A stretch of DNA of 64,000 nucleotides from Meghimatium bilineatum (taxonomy: Eukaryota > Mollusca > Gastropoda > Stylommatophora > Philomycidae), in contig CM067311.1 in NCBI GenBank assembly GCA_034231615.1, positions 26,812,015 to 26,876,014 of the forward strand. Direction: 5' to 3'. Made by a program: the position numbers and the translations under genes. Under the pieces are notes generated by a model. The model was not told the DNA's origin and did not search any database. It saw only the letters and a list, made by a program, of their open reading frames with translations. Positions 22,701 through 35,705 of the stretch are shown one piece after another; within the stretch, counting starts at the first letter, position 1; each line of letters begins with the position of its first letter.

Positions 22701-22828
22701 ATATTAAAAAACAATATTATTTTAAATAAAAGCATATCTACAACAGCAGTGTACACACACTAGCTACTATGTCATGAGTTCATTTTGTAACTAAACAATA
22801 TAAACAGATATAATATTTGAACTTTTAG

Positions 22829-22970
22829 GCTGAAGGCTACAAATTATGGGTAGATTGGGATCACACAAGAGGGTCTACACTACAAGCAATGGCAGAAGCA
22901 GTGGAGAGCTCAGCTGTGGTGCTCATTTGTATGTCTGAGAAGTATAAACAAAGTCCTAACTGCCAGACTG
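22829..22970 (+). CDS. TIR exon a, copy 2
   Basis: Same 142 nt, borders (TTTTAG / GTAAGT) and protein as 1305-1446, including SEKYKQSPNCQT. It carries the first base of the candidate catalytic Glu codon. Confidence 0.85.
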
Positions 22971-23684
22971 GTAAGTCTTGTGTGCAGAGAATTTTGTGAT
23001 TTATTTCTGAGAATTGTGTGATTGATTTCTGAGAATTGTGGAATAAAATAAAATGAGTCTAGTGAAAACATGATTTTACCCATATATGCTCGCTGCCTAG
23101 TCATTTGGTGACCAGAAGCAGTCTGTCTATTGTTGCCTTCAGCACATACTTCGTGGAGATGGTTCCATTCGTCAATCATCCATAGTTGTCAACTAGTACG
23201 GATTCTGTGCATTCATATGGATTTTGCCCCCCCCCCTCACAAAATGTGCTTTTTTGTGTTTTTTTTTTTTTACAAAAAATGTCATTTGGTTGTTATATAT
23301 TCAGTAATTACTACTAATGCAGACAATTTGTTCCTATTGATGGACAAAAAATGACAAATTTTAACAAATTTGTGGGGTTTTTGGGGAGTTTTTGTTTTGG
23401 GTGCAAAATACTGACATTTTTATTGAAATACGAAAATAAATTGTTAAAAATATGTTATTTCTTATTTGTTTGGTTAACCAAAGGTTTTTTGCATGCCATA
23501 AATGATTAGTTAACTCAAACCCTGATCACATGGTTAACAGACAAGTGAATTATATACTATATTACAGAGGCTCTCAAAATAAAGCTAAGATGATACTCAC
23601 ATATACATTATGTCTGCCAGTCAGCAGGGATCCCTGCACATACAAATATCTGTTCATATAAGCCTAATCATCATGTTAGCGGAG

Positions 23685-24115
23685 GTAGCATGGATTCTTG
23701 CACATACAAAAAAGCTGTTTCATATAATCATCAAATCTGGCAGAGATAGCATGGATTCCTGCACATAAAAAAAAGCTGTTTCATATAATCATCAAATCTG
23801 GCAGAGATAGCATGGATTCCTGCACATAAAAAAAGCTGTTTCATATAATCATCAAATCTGTCAGAAATAGCATGGATCCTTGCACATAAAATAAGCTGTT
23901 TCATATAATCATCAAATCTGGCAGAGATAGCATGGATTCCTGCACATAAAAAAAGCTGTTTCATATAATCATCAAATCTGGCAGAAAGAGCATGGATTCC
24001 TGCACATAAAAAAAGCTGTTTCATATAATCATCAAGTCTGGCAGAGATAGCATGGATTCCTGCACATAAAAAAAGCTGTTACATATAATCATCAAATCTG
24101 GCAGAGACTGCATGG
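23685..24115 (+). repeat. 60-bp minisatellite, copy 2 (about 8 units)
   Basis: Same unit as 2150-2790 with about three fewer repeats, so array length changed after duplication. The minus-strand ORF of 20-residue repeats is a by-product of the 60-bp period. Confidence 0.93.
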
Positions 24116-24324
24116 ATCTCAGCAAATAAATGATAAAGTCTGTCAGTCAGATTGACTAACCAACCAAACTGACTAATTAACTATTCTCTAAGAACACTGT
24201 TTGATGGGATCCTGTGTTATTTTCTTTCTTGTTGTTATTTTCCATGTTGTTGATGCAGGTGTCTTGTTAATTATATGGCTAAATTTAGCTCATACTTAAC
24301 ATTTCTTTTTGTAACTGCCAACAG

Positions 24325-24473
24325 AGGCAGAGTATACATTTCAGCTGAGGAAAGACTACATCCCACTCATGATGCAGTCTAGATATCGGCCTGATGGCTG
24401 GCTGGGTGCGATATTGGGTGCAAAACTTTTCTTTGATTTCAGTGGCAAATATCCGTATGAGAAACCATTACAG
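24325..24473 (+). CDS. TIR exon b, copy 2
   Basis: Same 149 nt as 2977-3125, from AEYTFQLRKDY to KYPYEKPLQ. No lesion is visible. Confidence 0.87.
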
Positions 24474-24719
24474 GTATGTGGCAATAGCTGATTCTGATAG
24501 TTTATGATGATAATATTCCAACAAATTGGTTACATCTGGAAAACAAAAATCAATAGAAGTCAGAAATAAAAATATATTGAAAATATATATGACTGGCTTA
24601 GATTCATTCAACATAAGATAGGTATTAATTTCTTTGGTAGTTGAGAAGTGAGAGTTGCAATGGTTTGTACATATATATACACAATCATAAATTTAGAGTA
24701 TGCATACACATGTAGTATA

Positions 24720-24890
24720 CACACTGTGCACTTGTGGAACAGATGAACAGGCCTCTGAATATATTCTGCAGAACTGCCCCCAGAATAAAAAATTTAGAGA
24801 TAGCCTAATGTTGCAGCCTTGCAAGTAAAGATATATGGAACCAAAGAGAAGCTTCAGACAACGGTGGTGTTCATCCAAAAGACTTGTCTG
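24720..24890 (+). mobile_element. RNase H-retroelement 3' tail fragment, copy 2
   Basis: Duplicate of 3375-3540, with the same TDEQASEYILQNCP knuckle. Confidence 0.58.
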
Positions 24891-25002
24891 ATGGTGTAGA
24901 CATCAAGTCTTGAACAAAATAAAGAAAGTTGATAGCATAGACCTTTACTATTCAGGATGCAATAATCAACCCATCATTTTTGTGGCTACAGGGGTTTACT
25001 AG

Positions 25003-25153
25003 ACATTATAAATATTTCATTAGGTTGCCATTGTTTTATGAATGGTCTGAATGCAAATTTGACTGCAGCAAGGTTTGGGCCTGGTACCTTGTTCTACTGA
25101 GACATACTCTGTATTTCTCTGTCACATAGCTGGACATAGCCTCAAGGAAGTTT
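25003..25153 (-). mobile_element. tRNA-like SINE fragment, family 2, copy 2
   Basis: Duplicate of 3655-3805. Confidence 0.42.
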
Positions 25154-25382
25154 GACTTTTTGTCACTATTGTTTCTTATGTCAGTCAATGGAATTTTACT
25201 TTTAGCCCCAGATAAGTAGCATGAACAAATCACTCGTAGCTCCTAGCAATTGAAGCAACAGCAACTGATGTAATTACTGTTCACAGGGAAGTTGAAGACT
25301 AATAACTAACTTCTAGTTTTGAAGTTATAGATCATTTGGTCTAAACTAACTTCTGACCTGTCAAGCTGGAGGCAACTAAATA

Positions 25383-25840
25383 ACTTCTGACAGTGAAGTT
25401 ACAGACAAATAGCTAACTTTTGGTTCTGAAGTTGAAGACAAATAGCAAACTTCTGACAGTGAAGTTATATACAAATAACTAACTTCTGACAGTGAAGTTA
25501 TATACAAATAACTAACTTCTGACAGTGAAGTTATAGACAAACGACTAGTTTCTGACAGTGAAGTTATAGACAAACGACTAGTTTCTGACAGTGAAGTTAT
25601 AGACAAACGACTAGTTTCTGACAGTGAAGTTATAGACAAACGACTAGTTTCTGACAGTGAAGTTATAGACAAACGACTAGTTTCTGACAGTGAAGTTATA
25701 GACAAACGACTAGTTTCTGACAGTGAAGTTATAGACAAACGACTAGTTTCTGACAGTGAAGTTATAGACAAACGACTAATTTCTGACAGTGAAGTTATAG
25801 ACAAACGACTAGTTTCTGACAGTGAAGTTATAGACAAATA
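25383..25840 (+). repeat. 33-bp minisatellite, copy 2 (about 14 units)
   Basis: Same unit as 4036-4460 plus one extra unit; one unit has ACTAAT for ACTAGT. Confidence 0.93.
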
Positions 25841-26205
25841 ACTAATAAATAGGATTAGCTTTTCTATTCGTTGTAAAATTGAAAATAGTAATGAACACTT
25901 GACAGTAAACTTTGAAGTAATAGCCAATGGATGACAGCTATGTTGATGAAAATAACTGACTGCTGGAAGTAGGATGCCCTCAGCTGGTTCGACCACAGAA
26001 ATTTTTTTTGGTGCAAACCATGTGATGTGTAAATTATAATGTTTGTCACAAGATCTGTGGACGAGTGACTTTGCCACTACACTAGCAGGTCTCCCTGAGT
26101 ATTGATAGTGAAGTTGAAGGTATAATCCAACAATTTATGTTGGCTGTTGTAATATTGACGATTCTGATAAATCTGAAAATATCAACCATTCTCACTTTCC
26201 TCCAG

Positions 26206-26278
26206 GGTTTGCTCAAGGAGTTGAGAGGAAGAGGCAAGCCAGCTCACCCAACAGGACAAAATCACAACCCAAACCTTG
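26206..26278 (+). CDS. TIR exon c, copy 2
   Basis: Same 73 nt and phase as 4826-4898; encodes GLLKELRGRGKPAHP and the start of the linker. Confidence 0.8.
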
Positions 26279-26623
26279 GTCAGTTAATCTATTATTTATT
26301 CTGACCATTTGCCATCATGTTAACTATTCAAACACCTCACCCACATATACTGCAAAATTTACAATTGTGGTAATTGAGAACAAAACTACAGAAATTCCTA
26401 CTGCTCTCAAAGTAAAAGCAATTTATCACCCAGACAACTAATACCTCAGTTTACTGTAGATTCATGTCTTCACAGATGGATGGATCATCAGAGAACGCAA
26501 TAAAGAGAAGATGAGCTGGGATACAAACATCTATACCAAACACCCTAAAAATAGAACTCTCAATCGCTACTAGAAAATTATCAGCAAACTATTTGGCAGT
26601 TGATATGGCAGCTACAAGCAATC

Positions 26624-28329
26624 TTAGAAGCAAGGTGACATGGCAGCAGTTCCCAGGTTTTTAATCATTTCATTGGACACTCCATCAGCTCCAGGGGACT
26701 TTTTCATTTTCAATTTGGATATTGCATACTCCAGTTCTTTCATTGTGATTGGTGCCTCCATGACTTCAGGTATAAGTTCGCCTTGTTCAATGTTTTGCTG
26801 GTTCTCTCGAACCTCCTGTTGTTTGTCTGGGCTAACTTTGACATTATTTTCTTCTGCAAAGGAATCTACAAAGTAATCTGCTGCATGTTTACCTATTATA
26901 ATGTTTCTATCTTTATAACGTGTGACCCTTGTATTTCTCCCTGTACTTTCATTATTTAGTTGCTTTACAAGTTTCCATAATTTCCTAGTATTTCTTTCTT
27001 GGTTCAATGACTCTGTTTTTTCTTTCCAGCTGCTCCGTCTGGCTTGTAACTTGGCTCTTTGAAATTTAGCCTTTGTTTGCTGATATTTGTTGTGGTGTTC
27101 TCGGCTGATCTGTTATCTGCCTGCTGTCTAGATGTTTCCATCTTGTGTTGCAGCTTTTCCAGTTCATCATTCCAGTAGGGTTTGTAGTTTTTGAGTGCCT
27201 CCCTGGGTATGGTTTTACTAGCAGCATGTAGTATACATCTATTAAATTCACTCACTGCTCTATTGATGTCTTTGTCCAAGTTCATGTCCTTAGCTAGAAC
27301 ACTGGTTAAATGCTGTTACATTTTCCAGTCTGCCCTCTTATAGTTCCACCTAGTAAGCGTGCTGCTGTCCTTGGTAAATTCATTGTGGATTTCCAGAAAT
27401 ACTGGTCTGTGGTCACTACCCCCAAACTGCTTTCCAACGACACGTGTGATGTTCCATTCCAGGCCTGGTGAGTGGAATGCCAGGTCTGGTGTAGAGGTGG
27501 TGTGCCATGCTCTCGGGTAGAGGGTGGTGAGTCTGCTGGCTGGTTAATAAGTATGAGATTATTTTCATCCTGCCAGCTCTCAAGTTCCTCACATATGTTG
27601 TCCATTTGATCGTAGCCCCAGCTCTGAGAGTGGCTGATGAAGTCATCACACACCATAAGTCTCTCTTTTTCAGGTATTGTGTCTAGTGCCAATGGTCTAT
27701 CATTTGGGCAGTAGTAGTTCAGGAGATGGAATTCTTCACTGTCTGTTTTTAGGTGGAGCATCTGGTACTCTGCCCCCTCCATATATACTTCCAGCTAACA
27801 TGCGCTGATATTGTTTTTAACAAGTGTCAGAATTCCACCATTTTGCCTGTCTTTTCGGTCTGACCAGTAGCACTGGTAGCCTCTGATTTTAAAGGCTATA
27901 TCACTGCTGAGGTGTGTTTCCTGGATACAGCACACATTAACTTGTTCTTCACTTAGAATATTTTCAAGTTCCAATTTTTTACTGTATCCATCTCTTTTGC
28001 TGTTCACACACTGAGCATTCCAGTGCATTATTTTTATTGGTCATTGGTTTGTTTGGCCAGTAGTTCTATTCCCTTGCCTCTTGACTCCTCTGCGCAATTG
28101 AGAAGGACTTCCAGTAACTAAGGTTGGGCCCTTTCGAGGTATAGGGCCTGGCACCATACCTGCCTGAACATCCGCCACAGGGCAGGCACCATAACTATTA
28201 ATAGATACAGACATGTTCCCATTGTGTTTTGTGTGTGGCATCCTGATTATTTGTGCGCCTTTTGGCTGATTGCCTCTGTCTTCAGCACCCTGCATTCTTG
28301 GGCAGGACTATGGTCCTGCTCGAAAGGGA
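26624..28329 (-). mobile_element. Non-LTR retrotransposon B, 5' half (endonuclease), copy 2
   Basis: Near-identical to 5243-6948, with the same frame breaks, the same endonuclease motifs (IQETH, GGSDHRPV) and the same 3' truncation in the RT fingers. The truncation therefore predates the duplication. Confidence 0.85.
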
Positions 28330-28450
28330 CTGCCCGACCAATCTTAGAATCCAGCCCCTGTTGACTGAACTAAGCTCTATCACCAGTTCACGGAGCTGGC
28401 CTTGATGGGATAACTGTCTACTAGCAACACAGTGGTGCTGCAGTGGATCA

Positions 28451-28856
28451 CTGTACAATGCATGATTGCAGGGAATGAGGCAGCGGACAGACTGGCAAAA
28501 TCAGGTGGAAAAAAAATAATTAAATCCTGCAATATCACTGACTGAAGCACAAATTAATTTAATTTAATACAAACATACATAGAGTCAGAGAACAGGCAGC
28601 AACTTTCCACAGGATCCCATTCTAAAGCTGGTCATAGTAAACTATCATTTTTACTCTCTACACATGACACTGTAGACTACAAGCCCATCTCTACAAAATA
28701 AAGATTGTCCAAATTGTCCATATCATAAGGGTCTCCAGACTCCAAAACATATTCTGCAGACTTTTTTTGGTGACTTCAGGTCTAAAACATGGCCCCAGGA
28801 GACAGATCTGGCTGTTAGAAAGACTATATAAATGATGACAGACAAGGTCAAATTGT
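28451..28856 (+). mobile_element. Degenerate RNase H-retroelement fragment, copy 2
   Basis: Duplicate of 7070-7475. Confidence 0.58.
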
Positions 28857-29306
28857 CCAGTTTTTGTTGAAAGCGAAATTAGATATTTCTAAATGTTAGA
28901 CTAGCTTTAGTTATCAATTTTACTACCATGGGGAAAAGTGGGTGATGCCAGCTATAAATCAAAAACCCAATATTTTAGAAAGTTAAGCATATATTGTGAG
29001 TCAATGTCCTTGATCATTAAGCAAAAACTGACAAAAGATAGCTGAGATGACCATTCGAGTGTTTCACTGTAGAATTTTTGTTTTCATGGACAGGAAATTG
29101 TTTTTTTAGATTGATACTCAGAACCAGAATAACCAACAAATATAAGGTTGGTATATAACATATCCTTGTTAATTCCCAGAAAAAAAGCACTGTGTGTATT
29201 TAACCTACTAGGCTGACAGGTATGAATAGAGAATACTACACTCTGGAAATAATCTCTTACCTGGGGAATATTGCTACATTTATTATTGCAAAACATATTA
29301 TTTTGT

Positions 29307-29721
29307 CAAACATGGTCTTTAACAGCTTTGCAACAAAGAAAAATCATCACATATGAAATGAAGTGTCTGTAATGGTTACCAAACTAGATAAAATAAGAAA
29401 TGAAGAAATTAGGAAAAGAGTTGGTAAAATATCATGTATCAAACATATTGAGAGACAGCAAGTAAAATGGTTCTGTCACCTTATGAGAATGAAGCCAAAC
29501 CAATAAGAGCATATAATACAAGAATATCCGGGTGTACGGCCAAAGGTAGACCAAGAAAACGGTGGATAGAAAACATCAAGATAGCCTTGAACAAACATGG
29601 ACTAAATGCAACCTCACGACACATCTGGCCTTGGAACGACAGCTTAAGCTCCCACCCTTACGCTTAACGGTAAGTGTGAATGCAATCAACAATCATTCAC
29701 CTGGGTATAGACAATAGACAA
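29307..29721 (+). mobile_element. Retrotransposon A 3' fragment, copy 2
   Basis: Duplicate of 7926-8340, with the same GRPRKRWIENIKIALNKHGL end. Confidence 0.8.
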
Positions 29722-30148
29722 TTATTTTGTATCGATCATTTTTTAAAATATCTTAAGTTATTCACCTGAGAATGTTCATTTCTTAGTCAGATCTAAACTC
29801 CTTTATTATGACAGAAGAAAGCAGTGCTTTTGGCATGACTGCAAGTAGTATGACTCAGCAGTAAATATGTTCTCCTCAAGGAAGGAATGGGAAATGTTTT
29901 ACCTATTTTAAAAAAAGGTTAATTGCTCATTTTTGTGAGTCAGATCTTCTGTTTGATGTTAAATTTTATTACCCTTTTGCCTTTTTCTGAAAAATCACTA
30001 GTGGGAGAGAAGGTTTTTTTTGGCTATGTTTCTAGTACTAAAAGATATGTTCAATAGTTGCAAAGAGAGAGGGAGGTTGAATTCCCCCCCCCCCCCAACC
30101 CCCCGTATCTACAGACCTGTATACTCATGTATGCCCTATGCTTTCTTA

Positions 30149-30331
30149 GTGACTCAATGAGCATGTTAAGAAATATTAAGTGACTCAATGAGCATGATAA
30201 GAAATATTAAGTGACTCAATGAGCATGCTAAGAAATATTAAGTGACTCAATGAGTATGATAAGAAATATTGACTCAATGAGCATGCTAAGAAATATTAAG
30301 TGACTCAATGAGCATGCTAAGAAATATTAGG
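30149..30331 (+). repeat. 31-bp minisatellite, copy 2 (about 6 units)
   Basis: Duplicate of 8764-8950 with one shortened unit near 30270. Confidence 0.9.
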
Positions 30332-30790
30332 AAATGACTGGGCACACAGGCAGTGGTTGAAGTTAGTGAAGACTTCCATTAATGCTAAGCACTTAGTTAG
30401 GGTGTCCTAGTTTGTTTATTATTATATTTTTTTATTCAATATTTCTGCTTGTTGTATTTTATTTCTTGATAAAGTTCACATTGGTGGCCGCAACATAGGA
30501 GGTATTCCTGTTATATTTTTTATCTTTTATCATAGGTGTGTAAATGGTATTTTTATTGATGCAGCAATCTAGCTCTACTTAACTTTTAATAGATGTTTTT
30601 GTGAAACCATTGAGTCTTGTTATATTTGTAGAATTAGCATACTTTGTGCTTTGCTTTTTTCTGATTTAGTAGGCCTATATATTATATAGATAATAGTATA
30701 TTATAGTGTTATATAATATTATAGTATATAGATTTACTGTAGTCTTCTCTGGTATCAATTCTAGAACCCACTTTTGTTTGTCTCCTACAG

Positions 30791-30963
30791 ATGAAGATTT
30801 TGCCTTTCATGATATGACACAAGCAGTAACTACAGTAGCCAACAGTTCATCTGTAATTGGCAGTTCTAACATCAACTCCTTATAGCAACAGCAATGCTGC
30901 AGCAGTAGCTTCCATGAGTAATGAGAATGTGGAAAGTTGGCTAGTTTCCAAAGGGCTGCAAAG
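30791..30963 (+). CDS. Linker exon d with frame break, copy 2
   Basis: Same as 9410-9582: TIR-frame TAG at 30883-30885, SAM-like NVESWLVSKGL in the +1 frame, and AG|GTGAAC at the end. The shared lesion dates it before the duplication. Confidence 0.72.
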
Positions 30964-31750
30964 GTGAACAGTTTTGACTTTGTGGAAGGTGTAGATAAAT
31001 ATTGTTGATGATAGTTGCAACAGCAGTCATGGAAGTAATAATAGCAATATTTTAACTATGGGTAGATCTCTAAGTTCTAACATGAAAAGCCTTGTGTTGA
31101 CAAACTTTTTCCTTTTTTAACAGTTGTACTTGTGACAACTTCAACCATTTTGGTCAGGTAAATTTTAAATGGATAGGTATGAGGGTGCTTAAAAAACCTC
31201 AAAAGTATTATCAAAATTAAAATGACCATTACATTGTTTTGTAACCTATCAATATTGTTGTAAATGGCATCAGACACGCCAATCATGAATAGCTTGTCAC
31301 ATAACTGATATTTAAACTTCCTACTCCAGTCTCATATAGTTGCTGCGTGGACATGCATGTATCACCATACTAAATTAGCATTGATAAAAGCAAGACATTG
31401 TGACTAGTGAAGCCAAGCAAGATCCTACGAATAGCCATTTGGTCACAAATTTGAAGAAACTAAATCAATCAATCACGTTCCATGCCAAGTGGTGTAGGCG
31501 ATCATGCTTCTCCACAATTCTCTGTCTCTTGTGTTGTTAATTGGTTCAGTTAGTTCAATTATAATTAATAATTTCCTAAAGTGGATTTAGCTAATGGTCA
31601 TCATGACTTGTGATGGACAAACAACAATTGTAAAAGTCCTGATTTGGCAAATCTATTGGAATTTGTACCACTGTGAAACATCTGTGAGAGATATTGATTC
31701 CAGAGATTTCATGTCTTTTGCATCCTAACTTAACTATTATTACTCCCCAG

Positions 31751-31817
31751 GTTAACAACAGTTTTCTCACAAGTTGATGGACAGCTTATCTGGCAGCTTA
31801 AGAGAATGAGATAAATG
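31751..31817 (+). CDS. SAM-like exon e with nonsense codon, copy 2
   Basis: Same as 10370-10436, including TAA at 31812-31814 just before ATG|GTGAGA. Confidence 0.7.
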
Positions 31818-33240
31818 GTGAGAAACATTGGATTTCTTCTGCTTTCAAATATACATAAATATAAATTTCTATATAGGTTAGATAAAGATGTTGATGTATG
31901 TACAGATGGATCCGTAAGAAATCTAGTCAAAATGAAACAATGCATACAAGACAACTATTTCTAGTATAAACACAGAAATAAAGGCTGTTGAGTTACTCCA
32001 GCAAAACTAACTGAATATTCATCATAATAATAATACTCATAGTATCACAGGGTAATACATTGTAGATCATCAGATTAGATCATATTGTGACAAAAATATA
32101 AATATTATCTGTTTCTGATCTTATTAAGTAACCCCGATCTCGCAGTTGACTTTCAGCTCATTAGAACACAAAAAGACATGATTAATATTATACTGATACT
32201 CCAATTGTAGCATTTTAATGAGCAAAATTTTACTCAAGAGGTTCCTGTCTCCTCTCCACAATCCCTTATCACCAAACAAAAATAACAACTGACATCCCGC
32301 ATCATTTTACAGAAAGTCATCAATTCTCTCATTCCATTCTTCAAGGCACACAAAATTCTGTTAATGATTGGTTGATATGTGCTTCCAACTTGTATTGTCT
32401 CTCAAATATTATGTCTAAACTTTGCAGGTGTTTACAGAGCAAACAGGCTAACAGACAGACATGTATTTTTGTCTGTGTGTGTTGCTGAAGATGGAGATGT
32501 ATTGTTTGTTTATTTCAATCTTAAGTAATTATGATCAATAGCTCTCATATATTTTTATGATATGAAAGGGGGGGGGGGTATACAGGTTCCTTCAGAGATC
32601 TTTTCCATTCTTGGAAGACTCTAACTCTCATCATTATGCAATGAAATCTTTGAGAACTTGAAATATTTGAGAAATCTTTTACTCAAGGGAGGTAAAAATC
32701 TAAATGTAATTGTAAATATGTGTGGTAGGATAGCTTGACTACATATGCATGTCATCTATTAGGTGGCTGTGTTGTTGTATGATGGTTGGTCTGGTCAGAC
32801 CTTCCACATACCAGGAAATAAGAAGATATAATGGTTTAGTCTTTTGGATTTGGACACAACAATTGATGATACAACTGAAAAAACATGAATAGAACCAGAG
32901 AATTTTTTTCATACCCAAAAAAAACTTCCACTATGGGATTATGTGGTTTTGGGGAAAAAAACACTGCATAATCAGAATGAATCTTCTGTACTTTGTAAAA
33001 CTAACTAAGTCTTTCACCTTTAAAATACCTTGGAGTGCTGTTTGACAGATTTTAGTGTTTTAATGAGCATCCAAAGTACACAATCCTCAAAGCTCAAAAG
33101 GAGTTGACAGCAATAGGGGTGGCTACTGTTATTGTTGTGAACAACAACTTTTTGCACTGTTATATCCAGGGCTAGTTCTGTCTGTTATAGAGTATGTTAA
33201 GTAATTCTGACCCTTAGCTCAATGCAGATTGATAGACTTG
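31818..33240 (+). other. Intron sequence, copy 2, no gene; empty piggyBac site
   Basis: AT-rich intron matching 10437-11685 and then 13594 onward. The TTAA at 33060-33063 is the unoccupied site of the element inserted in copy 1. Confidence 0.7.
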
Positions 33241-33244
33241 ACAG

Positions 33245-33600
33245 GATACAGAATGAAGCTATGCATATCATTCTTGGATGCCCCAGAGATACAGAATGAA
33301 GCTATGCATATCATTCTTGGATGCCCCAGAGATACAGAATGAAGCTATGCATATCATTCTTGGATGCCCCAGAGATACAGAATGAAGCTATGCATATCAT
33401 TCTTGGATGCCCCAGAGATACAGAATGAAGCTATGCATATCATTCTTGGATGCTCCAGAGATACAGAATGAAGCTATGCATATCATTCTTGGATGCCCCA
33501 GAGATACAGAATGAAGCTATGCATATCATTCTTGGATGCCCCAGAGATACAGAATGAAGCTATGCATATCATTCTTGGATGCCCCAGAGATACAGAAATA
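33245..33600 (+). repeat. 43-bp minisatellite, copy 2 (about 8 units)
   Basis: Same unit as 13770-14300, about four units shorter. Confidence 0.94.
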
Positions 33601-33700
33601 GAGGCAAGATTTTCCTCTTGCTGGATTATCCTACCATAGCCCCCACTACAGCACTTGAAGATTAGCATCTGTCATTCTTTTGTGCAGATATACTGTTATG

Positions 33701-33910
33701 TGGAGCGCATGGCCGTGTGGTTAAAATGCCGTTCTCAGACCCTTGAGGTCTGGGTTCAATCCATGATTGGGACAGGATTTTTCTTTTGGAGATACAATAA
33801 AAATTCTTCCTGTACATGATGCAATGTCTGCTATGGCAAAGTGGTCTTTATTTCTGCATCCCATAGAAAGCCTCCCTGCACTCCATCACAGGAAAACATG
33901 CAGTAGCAAA
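33701..33910 (+). mobile_element. tRNA-derived SINE, family 1, copy 2
   Basis: Duplicate of 14403-14612; the B box reads GGTTCAATCC, closer to consensus than in copy 1. Confidence 0.8.
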
Positions 33911-34197
33911 TGTATACTGTTATGTTTTGTCATTTTTCTGTTTGTTTCATTTGTCATTATCACTTGATGTTCTGCCAATTTTCTGTTTGGTTTTGTTTAA
34001 TCTCTGTCGTTCTATTTCTTCATCATATATACTCTTCTGGACATACTGATTTATTTCATCTAGCCATTATTATTTGAACATTGACAGTGCAGTTTCTTAC
34101 TCATTGTGTATTACATTTTGTTATTGATAAATGCCTTTTGGTCAAAACATCATGTTTTGTGCTATTGTATATGGCAGTAGTGATTTGTTATGTTATG

Positions 34198-35560
34198 TTA
34201 TGTTCCTCCAGGGCCATAGGCGGCGCATAGGGCAGAAACCATAGCCTTCCATTTCTGTCTTTGTGTTGCCAAGTCTTTCAATTGTTGCGTGTTGTTTAGG
34301 TTCATTGATATGCCTTCTCTATTAATGGTTCTTCGTAGAGTTTCTCTAGGTCTCCCTCTTCTTCTTACTCCAGGTGGCACCCAATATAGTGATTGTTGGG
34401 GAATTCTTAGGCTGTTCATTCTGAGAACATGGCCGATGTAAGTCCAACGCCTTTGTCTAATGAAGGAAGATATATAGGTTTGTTTACTTTCCTCTCTTAT
34501 AGTAGTGTTAGATTTAAAGTCACTCCACTTAACATTCAGAATGGTACGTAGGCATTTGTTTTCAAAGGAGTCGAGTCTTTTATCTGTGGCTTTTGTGGCT
34601 TTCCAACTTTCGCACCCATATGATAGAATAGGGATGATATTGGAGTTAAACAACTTGAGTTTTGTGGTGTTTCTTAGTCTGTTTGACGTCCAGATGTTGC
34701 GTAGTTTATTGAAAGCACCCGCTGCAAGGGCAATACGGTGTAAAATTTCTTTTGATGAGTCTCCATCCAATGCTAGATTGGTGCCTAAATATGTAAAATT
34801 GTTGATTTTAATAATGGAACATTTTGAATTTCTATGTTGTCGTTGGATCTCGTAAAATCTAGTATATGAGTTTTTGATGTGTTGATTTTCAACCCTATCT
34901 GATTTGAGTAGTGTTGGAGATTGTCAAGCTTAGATTGAGCATCTGTGTGGTTTGCGCTCATAAGGGCCAGGTCATCTGCGTAGTCAAGATCTTCGAGAAC
35001 GGTATTATTAATCCATTTTATTCCTGTCAGCTCATTTTCAGTGCTCTTTCTCATGACCCAATCAATAGTGACGCAGAAAAGTAATGGGGACATGATGCAT
35101 CCCTGTTTAACGCCCGTAACAATTTGGAACCATTCTGACTTCTCAGTTGTTTGTTTGAACACAGCAATGTGAGTTGGTGTAAAATGCCTTTATAACATTG
35201 ATTATTTTAGTAGGAAAACCGTATTGCTGTAGAATATTCCATAACGTAGGCCGATGAAGACTATCAAATGCTTTTTCAAAGTCAACAAAGTTGATTATGA
35301 GCGGGGATTGAAATTCGAGTGATTCTTCAATGATGATGCGAAGAGAAAATATGTTGTCTGTGCAGGAGCGAGCTGATCTAAAGCCTGCTTGTTCTTCTCT
35401 GAGTAGTTTATCAACAGCATTCTTTAATCTTTCCAATATGATGCTTAGGAAGACCTTGCCTATGACTGATAATAGGGTGATACCCCGCCAGTTGTTGCAG
35501 TCTGAGGGGTCGCCTTTCTTAGGGAGTTTGACGGAGTCACTCTTGGGGAGTAGTGATTAG
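34198..35560 (-). mobile_element. Non-LTR retrotransposon C, RT 3' half, copy 2
   Basis: This is the better preserved copy. Fingers (35555-35440), FVDFEKAFDSLHR (35436-35143), GVKQGCIMSPLLFCVTIDW and DYADDLALMS (35162-34785), and a 190-residue C-terminal piece (34770-34198) with YGCESWKATKATDKRLDSFE and the terminal GRPRETLRRTINREGIS. Two frame changes remain, near 35150 and 34780, so it is inactive. The 5' half with the endonuclease is missing, as expected for 5'-truncated insertion. Confidence 0.88.
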
Positions 35561-35705
35561 CAAAGCTTTATTATAATGTTCCCAAGTTTTGCCTGTTAGA
35601 TTACAGTTTTGCTGCAGTTATATTTTACTGATCATATTTTGAGTGCAACTTGACTGATATTCTAATAGATGATAACCCAGTTGTATTGTAATTTTTATTC
35701 CACAG

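Noticed and set aside
23731..24024. Minus-strand 97-codon ORF of 20-residue repeats
   Set aside because: By-product of the 60-bp minisatellite; the copy 1 array is not open in the same way.
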